Assembly (NCBI GenBank): GCA_013399895.1
Contig: VXBA01003660.1
Location: 256,107-320,106 of the forward strand
Source of the DNA: Serilophus lunatus
Lineage: Eukaryota > Chordata > Aves > Passeriformes > Eurylaimidae
DNA: 64,000 nt
Direction: 5' to 3'
Of this stretch, positions 13,401 to 28,400 are shown piece after piece. A program made the translations under genes and the position numbers. Position 1 is the first letter of the stretch, and every line of letters starts with the position of its first letter. Under the pieces are notes generated by a model that ran no database searches, was not told the origin of the DNA, and worked only from the letters and a program-made list of their open reading frames with translations.

Positions 13401-16400
13401 CTTACACTAAAAGACCTCCTAAATATGCTGAGTTCACAAAAAAATTCTGACAGCAACACTGTTTTGCACTTTCTTGGCTACATTTCAGAATATCCAAGTA
13501 TCCACATCTCGCTTGAGTTATTTAGCCATGTACCTCAAAGCATCCTTCTCAATTAATACTGTATTTTTATTTTACAGGAACAGAGACCAAGACCATGAAA
13601 TCAAATTTTATCAAAAAGAGAATTCTTGGTGAAAGCCAAGAGGTCTTAGATGGCTGGGATGGAGATACCACTGACAGGCAGGCATGGGCACTTCCAGGAG
13701 TACAGCTTGCTCTGGAAAAATTCATCTGAGACTCCAAGCAAATTTGCTAAATATAGTACTAACTGATATCTAATTTAAGCTTATGAGGAATACCAGGGAA
13801 ACATGTGCTTTGGAAAAACTGTAGTTCTTCTGACTCTTTCTTTTCAGCACATGAGTGCTCAAGGCCTTCTAAAATTTTTAGTGCTTAGAACACAGGCCCC
13901 TTCTGTCAAATATTGTACTTTCTTTTATTCTGCATATCTATTTTGAGGTGAAAGATTGTTTTTTATTTATTTCAAACAACATGTAAGTTTAGACAGCCAA
14001 CCCAAAGGAAGGTAAGTAATCTTTCTCTCTGAGTTATAAGAGGAAGGAAAGCAGCAGCAGATGTTCATTCTAGCACAAGTAAATGAGTCGCTGTCACCTC
14101 CACAGTTGTCTCAGCAGAAAAAAAAGTGCATGTCCCACATCACCATACAATAAAAACATGTGACCAGACAAATAAAAAATGTGCCTCAGAGAATAGTCTG
14201 CATACCAAAGTACCCATGTCTGTGCAGAGAATACTCCTGCCTCCTGAAGTTGTTTCATAACAGGATGAGAATGGCCTGTGCAGCAATCAGTCTGCACAGA
14301 GAAAGAGCAGAGATGCAAAGCACCTCACCCTAAACCACTGCCTGCCCTCCCAGCAATCACAGCCCTACACGTTCTCCTCTAAACTTTTGCCCTAGCGCAA
14401 ACACAAAACCTCTTATCTTCACTTTCAAAAACTGAAACTTGATTCAATTTACTCTTCTTGCCCTCCTGCTGTTGCTGTGAATGAGAGCTGCCTTCTCATC
14501 CGGCCGGGCAGCTCCAGAGCCCTGAGCTCCCCCATTACCCCTGCTGGCAAGAGCAGTGAGCCTGGCTCCTCTGCAGGCGAGTGCTGCTGGAAGGAGAGAC
14601 GTGCCCACACCAGTGATAGCTCTGCCCATACTTCCACAAGCTCTGCTGTACTTCCATCCTTTTCTTCCCTATCCACGGCAGTCACAGGGCAGCTGTCCCC
14701 AGGCTGTCTCCACGTGGCTGCTGTCCCCTGCCACAGGGTCACCCTGCAAACCCTACACACTGTCACTGTCCCAGCACAATGGGGAGGCTGGGGGGCTCTT
14801 GTCTCGCTCTTTCAATCCTTGATCCTTGCCTTTTTCCTCCTGCTTTCCCCTCAGTGCAGCAAGGCACACCAAAAAAGCAACACCAAAAAAGCAACACAGC
14901 ACAATATTTTACTTTGGTACACCCACAAGTACTGGCAAAGGAGAATATGTTCGTTTTGTTACGAGTCCTGCCAATCTGTGCTAACCACAGAATGGTTTTA
15001 TGCTGGAACATTAAAAGCACATTTGTCCAAGATATAGATGCTTCATAAGAAGCAAAAATAAATACACATTAATGCAAAGGGTTTTATTACAGACTGCAGA
15101 AAACTACCTGTCCTCTAAACACCTCCTATTCTCTTGCAGAGAGGTGCCAGAGTATGCATCATATGCACTGAATTTGGAAAAAAGTTCACTAAATAGGTTG
15201 TCACAGACATGTTATTTTTCTCACGCAGTATGAAATGAGCATCGGTGTTCAATTCTGAATTACCCTAATTATGAGGTCATGCAATTATGCTATCTGTATC
15301 TTTAAAAGAAGTCAATTTTTAAAGCTATTATTGTAGAGATGTTTTAAAACAAAACCACATATCACTTTTCCTGGCTTCCAAAAGGTATAAGGAACCACTT
15401 ATAAAGCACCAAAACCCACAATGATGTTATGTTCTCGATTTTAAAGAAGATAAAAAAGGCTTCTGAAAAGAGATGCTGTTTTCTTATCTGCATAAAGGAC
15501 AATACTGCTTGCAAAGTGAGCCCCTGTTAAACTGGATAAGGGGAGAGCAGCCTGCACATTACAACAAATCATGATGATGAAGCCTTCCCAGACTGCTGTT
15601 AATATCTTGTGCAGTGCTCCAAACACAACATACTTCATGCTTCGCTACATTTATTCTTTCATAGCAGCTCCTTCATTTTGGTTGACCATAATCCTATAAC
15701 TCTCCCCCAAGCATACATGCTGACTTTCATGCTACAAAAACTAACAGTCTTGGATAACCAAGTCAGCATTTCCAGAAATTCTCTCCTACAGAAAAAAAAG
15801 CAAGTGAAATGGGTGTTGAATGTTTTGCTATTGACAATATTCATGATGGCACATGCACACACATTTAATAATACCTACACACAACTATATGTACCTCCAG
15901 ATATTTCTATATATCAATCTCTCTAGATATAAAAATTCAGCTTGCATTGTATTTGCTGCATCTGTGATAGCAAATTACACTGTATGAAACTAAGATTTCA
16001 GGCAAAAAAATCAAGGAGGAACAAAGCCATTAGAGATGGGAAAACAATTAAGCTCCTTAAGTCCACCTTCAAAGAGCTAAAGGGAGCGAGCTTAACATAC
16101 CTACCCAAACTATTTTTAGTCATGGGTACAATTACACCAGGCTAAGTCTACCCAAAGGACAAAACCAGGTCCCATAAAGAGTCTTCTGCATTCCACACCA
16201 CTTTCGTGTCTTACAGCACTGTCAAACCTAATTTAATACTCCAAAGATTTTGCTTCCACATCTGACAGATGCTGGAGATTCAATGAATCCTTGTATACCA
16301 GTGCAAAAATATTAATGGGAAGCAAGTATGGGGGTTTTGTTGACTTATTTTTTCTGTTAAATAAATTAATCCATTGTTTTTTGACAACCAAGCATTGCAA

Positions 16401-19400
16401 ACATATGAAACTTCTCCTCAGATTGTTGAGGTCACTGTGAGAGTTTTGACACATTGTTCAAATGACGTTTTTCCTTGAAATACTGAACATTATTGTCCAC
16501 CTTAAAATTCTCTGCACATCACTTCCAATCCAGAAACTACAAAGAATTATTTGAAGTAACAAAGCTAAAATTAGAAAATGAATGCCCAGCTGTTTGATGA
16601 ACTGGAATGTACTTTGTTAATTCATACTATGAATTAGCTGCAGATAAAAAGGTAATTATGTGGATGAAGCTTGCTAGAGACAGTTTTAGGTGTAGCTTGA
16701 GGATAGATTGTTAGCAAGGCCTTAGTACTTCCAATGGCATACAGAGTCAGCAGCAGCCTCTAAAGAAAGCTCCACTAGTAATACTGGAAATTTTGAAATA
16801 ATAAATGCTATAGGTAAATACACAGTTGTTTCTCCTGGTTGTTATGAGGTAAAAAAAATCAAATGAGCAGACATATGGAAAAACATGATAAAAGGCTGAA
16901 GAGTCAATATGGTTTTTGCAGAGAGAAATCATTCCTCAGAAGTTTCTCAAGTTTTCCAAAGAATCAGCAAGTTCTTGTTTAAAAGTAACTCAGTCAATAG
17001 ATTTTAGATTTTAAAAAACATTTAACAGTGTTCCTTAGAGAAAAGGCTCTTTAAACAATTAAGCTGATACAGGATAAGGAGGAAAGTCCTCACGAGGATA
17101 CATAACAATAAAGGATGGGGTGGGAATAAAAAGTTTTCGCAGAGGAGCAAAATGAGTGCTGCATTCCTTAAGGATCTGCAGAGACTTGTCCTTAGGATAA
17201 GCTGAGATGACAACATTTGCAGACTAGTCTGGAACGTGAGTGCAAAGCATCACAGATGGATCTTACGATTCTGAGCAATAAAGCAGCAGATGAACTCTAA
17301 TATTAGTAAGGCATGTGGGGAAAAAAACAGTCCTTGCTATAACTGTAGAAAGACAAGTTCTAAATAGGCTATTTACACTCATGAAAGATTTTGGAGTCAT
17401 TATAGATGGTTTCCTGAAAAATACATCCTAAACGGGTGTCAAAAAGGCAAGGCAATTATAAGAATCTTTAGGAGAGTATTGGAAAACCAAGGTGTCACTG
17501 CTTTATAGAGCTGTTGTGCATTTATATCCAGAATAGTCCTGATCTTCCCATTTCCACAAGGGAAAAAAGATTTAAAAGGTGCTAAAGCAGGGAACTGTTT
17601 CCCTATTAGAAAAGACTATCCTGACAACAAATTCTTCAGATCTTACCAATTCCATCATCTCAGAAACTGCAAGAAGAAAAAACTTGGAGATCAGCCGCAT
17701 GCTCTGAGACACTCAGCTAACATTTAAAACCCAGGAATAAATCCCTAAGTATTGGATTTCCAAGTGGCAGGTAACTGTGGAATTAACTGTCACATGAAGT
17801 TATGAAGGCCAAAAAGTAAAAATGTATTAAAAAATTAAATTCCTAAGGATTAGACCATTTCTTTTATTAAGTGCCATGTTCCATACACAAGTTTTGTTGA
17901 AAGATGTATTTAGATCACCTGCAGCTGAAAGCCAAGAAGCATCATTCTACATTACTGTTTCTTGTAAGTTCCCCTACTAGATGCTACTAGACACTTTCAA
18001 AAACAGGTCAAGGGCTAGACAGACTTGAAGAACTGGCAAACTGATACAAAGTATTAGTCTGAAAAGCTTACAGAGATGTCATCTCTCTCACATATTATGG
18101 GAAAGCTATTGGCTGGGATAAAGAGAGGAACAAGAAAAAGCTCAGGGAATGAGAGAAGTTTCCAGCAGTTCCAGCTGATTTCCTGCTGGAAATCCCAGGT
18201 AACAGTACAAGTCACAATTCTGTTCAAATAAAGCAATATTTAGCATTACTAGTAAGGAAAACAGTATCTCATGTTTTTTTTCCTCAAAGCTCTTTTGCTG
18301 CCTTCAAGGAAAACAGTATTTAAAAAGTTAACAGAGACAGCATATGCCAAAATCACCAGAGAAGTACAAGCCAAGAAGTTCCAAAATCTGTAATTGGGAA
18401 AATTTCTTCAGGTTCTTATTTCTCTAAATTCTTTCCCCCAAATTTTCTCTATTTATATTCTTCTGATCAATAAAGATTTTAGCAGATTACAAAAAATACT
18501 AGAAATTGTTATCTAATGCTACCGGGAAAACACTCTAAAATATTACAAGGCTGTGATTTAATATTGCTTATTAGATATTCCATGCCATACTTCCTCCAGA
18601 GTGCGGCTGAAGCCTGTCCTATTTAGAGAACATTGATGGAAAAGTAACATTTTCTGTAGTAGAAATTATTTTTGTAGTCTACTATGTGAAACTGTGTTTT
18701 AGGTACAATTGGAGAACAGAACAAATACCTAGAAATACATTAAACATTGTATGCATCACAATTAAAATCTGCATTGGCTGAACATCAGTTGATCTAAGAG
18801 ACAGACTCCATTCTTATACTTTTGTTTGACAGTATCCCAGTGAAATTAGTCAAACAGAATCAGTTGAATTACCTTATTCACTCAGCATGTTACTTCTCAA
18901 GTGAGGCAAAGATTTCACAGCCTTTAAAACAAAGAAAGTTACATCACCTCGACCCACCTGCTGAATGCTGTGACCAACAACTAAAAACTCATGCTGTCTC
19001 TGACAAACAAAAGTAGCCTTTCCAGAGGGAGGAAATATGTGCAATTTAAATAATACCTATATCTCAGGAATCCAGAGGAGTGACACAATGGAGCATGCAT
19101 TTAATCTCAATTTAGTCCAAACACTCCCCATGCTGGCAGAAAGCATGACCAGTAACTGCTGGCACCATGCAGTGTTCAGTGGCTCAGTTAGAAAAATGGA
19201 AAGCTCATCTCTGAAAAATCTAGCATCTTCCTTTTGAAGGTGGGCTCTTAATAGGCTCTCCAGAGGTACAAACTATGCGTGCAGGACAAAATCACCTAAA
19301 ACATTTTAAACATAATTACAGATTCATTTCATTTAAAGGAGGCCTTGGGAGCTGGAGACAAAAGAGACAGTCGTCATGTTTAATACATACTGAAGAGCAT

Positions 19401-22400
19401 TCCCAGACAGACATCCATCAGTGTATTAATACTGGAGTTTCATGAGCCTATAAATTCACATTTCTGACCCAATTTCATGGTATTAAAGAAAATCTATTCC
19501 AAGAAAAATTACAATTACAATTTTCTAATACTGAAGTATTTGGGTGACTTCAAACTCTTGATTTGATTAACAGTGTGGCAAATCCCAGCAGACAAGGCTC
19601 TGATTTGACAGAGGAAATGGGAACAGTGAGACACAAGGACTGATGGTCTACTACTGTTGTCCCTTGAGACTGGGAATGAGGCAAAACCCAAACTCTTCTA
19701 GTTATTAGCAGATTAGCTGTGGCTCTTCAATTGTTGCAAGTTTATCAGTGCAGTCCCCAGACTTGTAAACTTTATTTATTGTTATGATCTGCACATCTTC
19801 TTAATAAAAAAGCAATTTTTAATTCCCCTTATCTACTCCAACAGTTAATTGTACTCCTTTTTCAGTTAGATACATTGGCAATGTAAAGAAACCTTCCTAT
19901 TGCCAACAGAAGTTGTGGAACTCAATTTTGTCATGCGTAGCAATGAAAACTCACTGAAATCGTTAGACTCCCCATAGGAACTTAAAATTAAGAAAAATCC
20001 AGGAATTTACAATGCTAAAACCAACAGCTGGAATCTTTAAAGACAAACTGCATGCACACACACACACACATGCATGCTCCACTGCTGACTGAGCTATCAC
20101 ATCAGGTACATTACCTTTCAGTTTTATTTCTCTTCACAATTTTAAACCAATTAAGCTAATTCAAATCAGCATGAAATAAAGGTTACAGGCAAAGCACAAT
20201 TTCACTTCCTGGCCTAATGCTAACATTAATTGCACTCTCTTAAATCTTCACTTCATGCCGCATTAGTTTTAGTAGATCAGTGTCTAAGTGGCATCAGTTA
20301 ACTCAGTAAACTGACTGGATTTAAATTTGCTGTTATGAATTCATCAGTACTTCTTAACTCTTACTTCTTGCTCATTCAGTTGAGATATAGATCAAACTGT
20401 GTTAGAAGTAACTTTCAAGGACACATTATCTGACTTCAGTGCATCAGCAGAAGGACAGTTCACAAAAAATGTCCCAAGACAGTGTCTAACTGGTTAACAC
20501 ATGCTAAATTGCTCATGCAAGTGACATGTCTCTGAATACAAATTATACCCAAAATAGCTTTTCTAGGGAAACAAAAAGAGTGCATAATAATAAAATCTTG
20601 GTAAACGGAGTTACTGAACACCAGAGTTTTGCACATGCTTCATTTTAATAAAAGTAGAAATGAACCAAATGCCTCTCTAGGTTGTGAGTCTAAAATTCAG
20701 TGTGATTAATAAACATGCAGTTTAGAGATTCAGTTTGCATATACCTGCTACCTTGAAAGATTTCAGAATGGGGATCCTGTTAATTGTTTAGTGAGTGCAC
20801 TGTGTTCACATGTCAAACAACAGCTGTGCAAATTCATAAGCTCTCGCATTGAAAAATCTGGACAATTGTGGGGCCCAGGAGTCTCACTCAGAGAAGGCTT
20901 GGATCACAAAAATAGTGAAAAAGCAGTTTATAAATTGAAAGATTATTAAAGCATAGAGTGGATCCCAACATGGGCAGGGCATAATCCTCAAAGACCAAGT
21001 ATTACAGAAAAACTGCCTTGCATTTGCTTCCAATGAGAGAAGCACTGCAACACAGCAACAATTACAAAAATTGATACACAGGATAAGAGAAGCTGGTGAA
21101 TTAAACAAAACGCCATAGGAAGAGAAAGCAAGTCCATTTTTTTGTAAACTCTGTTATCTACAAAGAAACTGCACAATACTAATTGCACAACAACAGGCTT
21201 TGCAGATCTTTTATTTGCACAACATACTTGGACACAACAGCCAGCTTTACTCTAAATCCCTCTGCTTTGCTATATGGGCAACATCAGATTCAAAACAAAG
21301 AAATACAACAGTCACCCTGTACTAAAAATTCTTAATCAGCATCCTAAGTCAGCTTGTTTGTGCAGCTGGAACTTGCTGGTAAATGCAGAGCTTGGAAAAC
21401 AAGCTCTCATGAAGAAGCACAGAGAATTAATAGCCATGACAAAAGATGTTGCAAAGTAATCCAATTTATTACTCTCACAGCTCCACTGAAAACATGTAAA
21501 AGAAAAGCACTTACTATCAGAGAGCAGACATTTAAATCAGGATTAAAATTGCAAAACAAAAATAGAATGGCATCATTTTAAAGAGGAAAGGGAAAATACT
21601 GCAAGCAGTTAAAAGTACAAGAAGACTTTAGGAATAGGTGAAACCATTGGAAACTGTCTTCCTTTGTGACATGAACAGGATCAAGATCACATTGAATGGT
21701 AACTTAATTCTCATTCTGGTGTCAGAATAGTTCCCATATTTTGCCCCAAATCACATTCTGTCAGAATTTCCAATTAACACTGAGCTAACAGGATGGCTGA
21801 AAACTCTGCTCAGGCTCTGGTTCAACCAACAATTCAGAGCAAAACCAAAAAATTATATTTTTCAATCTTTATATGATCTAGTATCACTCCACTTTTTCAC
21901 TCTGATATAGTGGCATATTTTATTGGCTAAGCATTTATCATGCATGTGCTTTGGTAGCAAGTTTCTGCTGTCATTGACCTAACTTTTCATTCTTTTCCAG
22001 CTTGTTGCAGGACTTTGTCAGCCTGTTAACTACTACACAGATGAACTAGTTTCTTTTTCCACAGTTAAAACAAGGCGCATCATTTGTGATTAGAGTGCTT
22101 GTACAATTTTGAAGGAGAAAAATATTCCATGCTTTCCATAATTCAGAAGTAATTTAGGAAAACCTACCTCATAGCCAGGACTATGTGAACTACAGTCAGC
22201 AGCCTTGGTTATTGATATCACAGGATTTGTGTTAGAGATGAAGAGCTGCTTTAACATGGTAAGTTTTTACTCTAACAGTGCCTGAAACAGGGTTGTTTTA
22301 ATTAATCACGAATATACATATGACTTATTATTTCAACCAAGTTATTATTCCCACCTAGAAATATTTCTGAAATAAGAGATCCTTTAAATAAATAAATTTG

Positions 22401-25400
22401 TGCCTTACCTTGTGAAAGGCACTGATTTGCCAGAGCAACCTGTCCAGAGTGGAGATACAGATTAAGACGTGTGAAGATGCTGCTCAGAGATGGAATTGTA
22501 ATGAAGCAGAAGGCAACACAAGCCTAAAGCAAATTAAAAACAATGAAACTGAATAAAATCCCTATCTCAGAGTGCCAGAAATCTTTACGGATTTTATATA
22601 CAATCAGAAATCAAAATCTGTAGATCAGTTTTGGGAAAGACTTCAATATTATGTGAAGCTCAAAATCAACAATTTTAAATTTCTAATGAGTATTTCAATA
22701 ATTATAATTTTTTTTTATTCTTATTTATTGTCGTTAACTCTTACTAGATAAACTCAAAACTTACTCTATGACTCTAACTCAAGAGAGTTCCTCTATCCTC
22801 AGGTAACCAGCTTTCAGCTCAACAGTTAACTAGTAAAGCAATCTCCTGTCCTCAGGGACAAACCATCTGCACTGTGTGTATCTGGGAGGAAGCAGAGCTT
22901 GCCCATTGTGCTGCAGCTGCAGACCTATGGGAACAGCCCAAACACCTGGATGGTGCAGGGAGTCCCCAGGCACAGAGAAGTCTGCCATCCTTTGTCTTGG
23001 ACATGGCACAGGTGCTGTTAAAAAAGTCCATTCATCAATAGTAGCATGTGCAAATAGCTTTCCAGCACATGGAGATGGAGGTACTTTGGTTGCCATGTTT
23101 CAGGTTAGAAGAAGGGAACACAAGCAACTTGCACAGCCTGTGAGAGCCTGTGTATAGTTCAAAGCACATCTGAGCATCTCTCTCCAGACTCTGATGCACT
23201 AAAGTTGAAACGAGCATTGTATTTTGAAATTCAAATACTGATTTCAGCATATCAGCACTGATACTATGAGACAGAAGCCTGAATATATTTTTTACCCCAT
23301 CTCCCATTCTCTCCATGATTGAGTTCTGTAGAAATTTGGTATTTTATTTCAAATATATTTTGAAAAGCTGAGCTTTCTAGAATTCACACACAGAGCTTTC
23401 CAATGAACCTTCCTTTGGAGAGAGAGTCAATCTTGGTTTTCTTTTCCAACACAAAGCTGCTATTATGGTTTGGGTCATTTTTCTCTTAAACAGCAGCATT
23501 TGGCTTTAGAAAGGAAAAGATCACTGGCAGCAAGAGAAAACAAGACTACAAACAGCGTCAAAAATACTAACACATTAGTTTTTCAAAAATCATAAACTTA
23601 GGAAGCAGCAGATAGTATTATCTGCAAAGAAAGCAGGCTGAAAGTTTATTAGTCAGACCTACCCTGACAAATGCAGCAGTCTTTCTGGAATGATTTCCTT
23701 TCATCACCTTTCTTGTTTCCATTGCTAGCTGGTTCACAGACTACACAGAAAAACCAAAAGCAAATCATGAAGAAAAATGCACATCCCCGGTAGTAAATAA
23801 CAAATTGAATGTCCTACTGCATGCATTTAGAGAACAGCAAGTGCCAACCCTGATACAGTGTGCCCTCTCTATACTAGTTAGCTTTTACTTGGAGAATTTT
23901 AGTGACTGTTCCTCAAAGCAATCCTAACTCATTTTGTGAAGACAGACTTGGTGATTTATTCAAGCCTTTAGCTTTGCTTTGCTTCTTAGTTATAGTGCTG
24001 TCACCTCTTCCTAGCATAACAATAATGATTTGTAGCTAACACACTGATTAAAAAACCAAAACCAAAATAATAAAGGATTTAGGAGAAGACACAATGTTGC
24101 AAAAGAATCAGGCACAGCTAATGCTCACCTGCGACTCAATACAGAAAAGGGATTAACCTCCCCAGCCATAGCAGGACTCTGCCTGGATCTGCAGCCAGAC
24201 ACACTCTAATCTCTTCTGGATGGAGGATTATAGAACAGGGAACCCAAATTTTGAAAGCACAAAAGTGCCATTTATTTTATGACATAAAATCTCTTGCAAG
24301 ATAGCCCATTTTCTTTGTTGCAATGACACCGTGCAAGCCTGTACAGCAAGAACTTCAGTGTTTAGGGTGAAAAAATCAGAGATGAGATCAAAGTTTACTT
24401 TATAAACCCCTGACAAAAATACTACAGACTTATTTTGCCATGGACCAGTAATCTGAGCAGGGAATAGGAGACCTGCAAATATATCCCCACTTATTAAGGA
24501 AATGTCGATAAACTCTGGCTTACATGAATCAACTGGACTAGAACAGGCTCCAGATTGCAAAACATTGACCTGGCTTCGACATAGAAACTCAGCTGCTGTT
24601 CAAAGTCACGGCCAAATGAAACCTATAAAAGACAAACCCCTCAGATTTTACCATTATAGGCCATTAACTTTAAGATGTATAAAACCGTGTGCAGATAAAC
24701 CACAGATACTCAAAAAGCAAAATCCCCACATATTGGTAAGAAAAAAAACACCAGTAAAAACAAAATAGCACCTGGATAATCTTTATCCTTTTATCTTTCT
24801 GCAATACTTAACCTTCAGGGAAACATGAAAGATTTACTGGTTTGGTTTTTTCTGTACTCCCCATGATCTTCTACTTTACAGATCAAGTATTTATCAAGAA
24901 AACAAAATGTAAATCCCAGGTTTGTGAAGTGTTTTCAAAACCAGCAGAACTCTTGATTTTTTATGGAAGAGGGACAAAGGCTTGGTTTTGATCATACCTA
25001 CAAAGCAAAACAAAAAAAACTCCAGAAAAACAGAAACAGATCATGAATCTGTATTCAGAATCCTGTAATGTTGACTTGATAACAGGCCTCCAGGAGAAAA
25101 TAGCAATAGTAAGGAAAGTATGTTTTCCTCGAGTTTGGTTAATAAATATATGCTTATATAGTATGGCAAAAGCCTTCAACCTTGCATTCTGGCAGGAGAG
25201 AAGTCAAAAACCAGCCCTTGTATGAGAACATCCTACTTTGAACCCTCTAGACTTAAAAAATCCAAGTGCTGTCAGCTGGAGCGTCTCAGCTGTCAATTAA
25301 AAGCCTAGCATGAGAAACAGTCTCCAGGCAGTCTATGTTTATGTATTCTACTGAAATTTTTTTCCAATAGAAGTAAAGGTTAAATTATTTATTATTTCTC

Positions 25401-28400
25401 AAGTCATATGCAAAACATTTTTTTACAAAATGAGAATAAAATTACATTTAATTCATATAGTGAAATATCAAAGAAACTCAGCAGAAAACAAAGGATTGCT
25501 TCTCATATTACAGACAGCTGTCTTTGCCTTTCCTCTACCTGTACAACTGCTGATTCTTGAGTCCTAATCTAAAGAAAACTTCTCTAAAAATACAGATTTT
25601 TCCACAAAAAGACTGACTGTAAGGATGACTGTTACAACTGCTTTTCCCTCCCTAATGTGTGCTGGTTTAAAATTCATAACTAGTCATTTTGCTGCTCTGG
25701 GATTTCTTTCCTCTGTAAACCAGGACTGTCAAGTCACATCAAATTTTATTCAATGTGAGAAATCCTCCTAAAGGAAATTATACAACATTATACTGCACAT
25801 AAAGCTTAATAAAGCAAAACTACATTAAAACATATTAATTAGCAAATTATTATAGCTGAAGAAAAAGCAACCATCTTGAGTAAATTTACAGAACTGAAAC
25901 AAAGAACAAAGAGGACAAGTAGAGACAAAGCCTGTCAGCAAAATGTGAAAGAAAAACTAGGCATTGAGAGTGGTTAGTGAACAAAAAAGTCTTGAGAAGG
26001 TCTCCCTAAAACAACCTGACATCTCAAAAACAACAAAGAACAAAAGAATTTACTTGGATAAGAGGGAAGGAAGGGTAGAAACTAATTTCAAGACAAAACA
26101 TCTGCAGTTCTTGTGGAACTACTAATTTAATGATACAAATTATATTATTTGTTAATTAAGATAAACAGGTAAGAATAACATAAAAGTCACATTTAATTTG
26201 TATTTCTTAAAGCTGATATTAGTTCCACTTCGAGCTGGGTAGTGGAACTTCATTCACATAAATCAGTGATCACTCTGATGCTGTAACAGTCAAGACTTCA
26301 GTTGCTCTTTAACTTTTAAATACTTGCTATGTTTTAGAAAAAATTTACAAAACTAGCAGCAAATATGATTAAATAAACAACATGTGCACTTTCATATTAC
26401 ACCATGTCAGCTTCAACACTGCAAGACATTTCTTTGAACGCATGTACACTTATGTCACTAAAATGCCCTCGTTGGGGTTCTCAGCAGTGTCAAGTCAGAC
26501 ACACAATCTCTGATTCAGCCACACAGGCACCTGTTCCTCATGGGGATCCCAGGAAAATCTGAGCTATAAGGTAACCCCAACAGTTGCACACAACCGTCAC
26601 TCACCATTTTTATGAATCCATTTATCAGAGCTGCTAACATTCTTTTCTCATCCTCAAGTGTTAGTGCACTAGAAGAGAAAACTTATATGATAAATTTTTA
26701 GGAGATTATCTTGTTTATCTATAAAGGTTCAAAAGACACATAATATTTTAAATAACGTTATGTATAAAACTAACTTTAATATGAATACCACCAAGTCAAC
26801 CATGCACCAAACTAATTTTCATGTTGAAAAAAAAAAAAGTAAAAATTGCTAAGAGTGTCTTTAGATCTACAGAAACCCAGATTAGGCCCAAGGAGAAGTA
26901 AGATAAGCTAATGTTCTTTACTGTAGAAAACAAGTGGCTTCAGTCTTGTGTTGCAACACAAAAATTTCAGTAAGAATTCACTCCAAAAGCCTAAAGAAAC
27001 TAGTAAATCTATTCTTCAAAAAAGGTTATCCTATTTAAGCAGTAAAGCTTTTAAAATAAACTTTAAATAGTATATGTAATAGTGTATTTATTTTAGAAAC
27101 AACATTGGTTTAATGTTTGGTTTGGGGTTTGTTTATGGTTTTGTAATTAACTAACCTTGCCTCAGAATTTAAAAAATAATTAACATCTCCTTTCTACAGT
27201 GCTGTTTTTCTGGTGTTTTAGTAAGAACTGAACTAAACTGATATGTAAAAAGGAGTTTGTTTCAATATTATCACAGATACTTATTCTGTAGCAAGAGTAG
27301 AAAGTCTGATCTGAAACAAATTTACATCACAGAAAATCCAGTAAGTCAAACCTGTTTCACTGAAAATTGATGAATAAAAAGTTAAATTACAATTAACTAA
27401 TACAATTTAATCCTCTTACTATTATAATACTTGGCTTCAGCTTTGACCTTTAGTGTATCAGTTACCAATTTCCACCTCAGACAACAGATGGGAAGAGAAC
27501 AATAGTTTTATTATACAAATTCAGTAAAGGAGGAAAGAAAACCTCAGCATGATTAGCTCATTAGTGCATTGCCAGTCAAAAGAGTCAACTGATGGGCTCT
27601 GAAAGGCCCAGGAGGCCTGTAATGAGATCTTCAGGTCAGTTATAGGTTTCCAGTTCTGTTCTGAATCAGACCCCTACCAGGCTGTTATCCTCCAACAGCT
27701 GTTACAGAGGTCAGTGAGCCCTACACAATGGGCTGGGAGTTTCCTGAACCAGGATGCAAAAATAGATGCAGGAGTTACTTAAAGATAACTAGAATTTATG
27801 ATGATTTACCAACAGAACCAAGCTAATAATGTACACCATCTTCAGCTAGAGGAACTGTTGGTTTCAAGGATTTTAAAGATCCCAGTAAACCATGAAATTG
27901 TTTTGGCAAAATGTCAGAGGAAGCACCAAAGATGGGTTGTCATAAACTGCCTTTTAAAATTTTTTTTACTAAGGTCCTTTAAGTACAATATATTGTTCTA
28001 TATAAAGGCTGAAGTGGCTTTTAATGCAACACACAGCCAAATAAGGAGCTGTGACCCAAAATAAAGTGCTCTAGCTGGCATAAATTGGAATTATGTGCCA
28101 AATCTGACTTCTTTATTGGCAATAAATCTTGCATTCATGGCCTATCAAGGCTGAGAAAGTTACAAGTTCCTTCGCAGTATCTGAGGTACTAAAAGGCTCT
28201 GTGCTCAGACTGCCAAAAGAAATTGTACCCTTAAAATTCAAACCAAATCAGATCAAAAAAGAAGAGATTTGTGCTCCTGAGACCTAAAATTTGCAGCATT
28301 GTGATTCTGGCTCTATTTTCAATCAGACACACATTTCAGAGTGATTTTTGCAAGTTACCTACAAACCACAATATTTTCCAAAGTGCACAACTGCTATTGA

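Larger units (their letters stand above)
12830..22408 (-). other. VPS35L intron 26 (largest, 9.6 kb)
   Basis: AT-rich intron containing an old CR1/L3-type LINE copy (about 17.0-17.9 kb), a GC-richer patch at about 14460-14830, a 14-bp tandem duplication at 14867-14894 and a short CA run at 20055-20070. No additional exon homologous to VPS35L is needed or seen. Confidence 0.85.

Noticed and set aside
14477..15037. Plus-strand open frame of 186 codons in VPS35L intron 26
   Set aside because: Composition changes along its length with no protein-like pattern, overlapping frames are open on both strands, and there is no homology.
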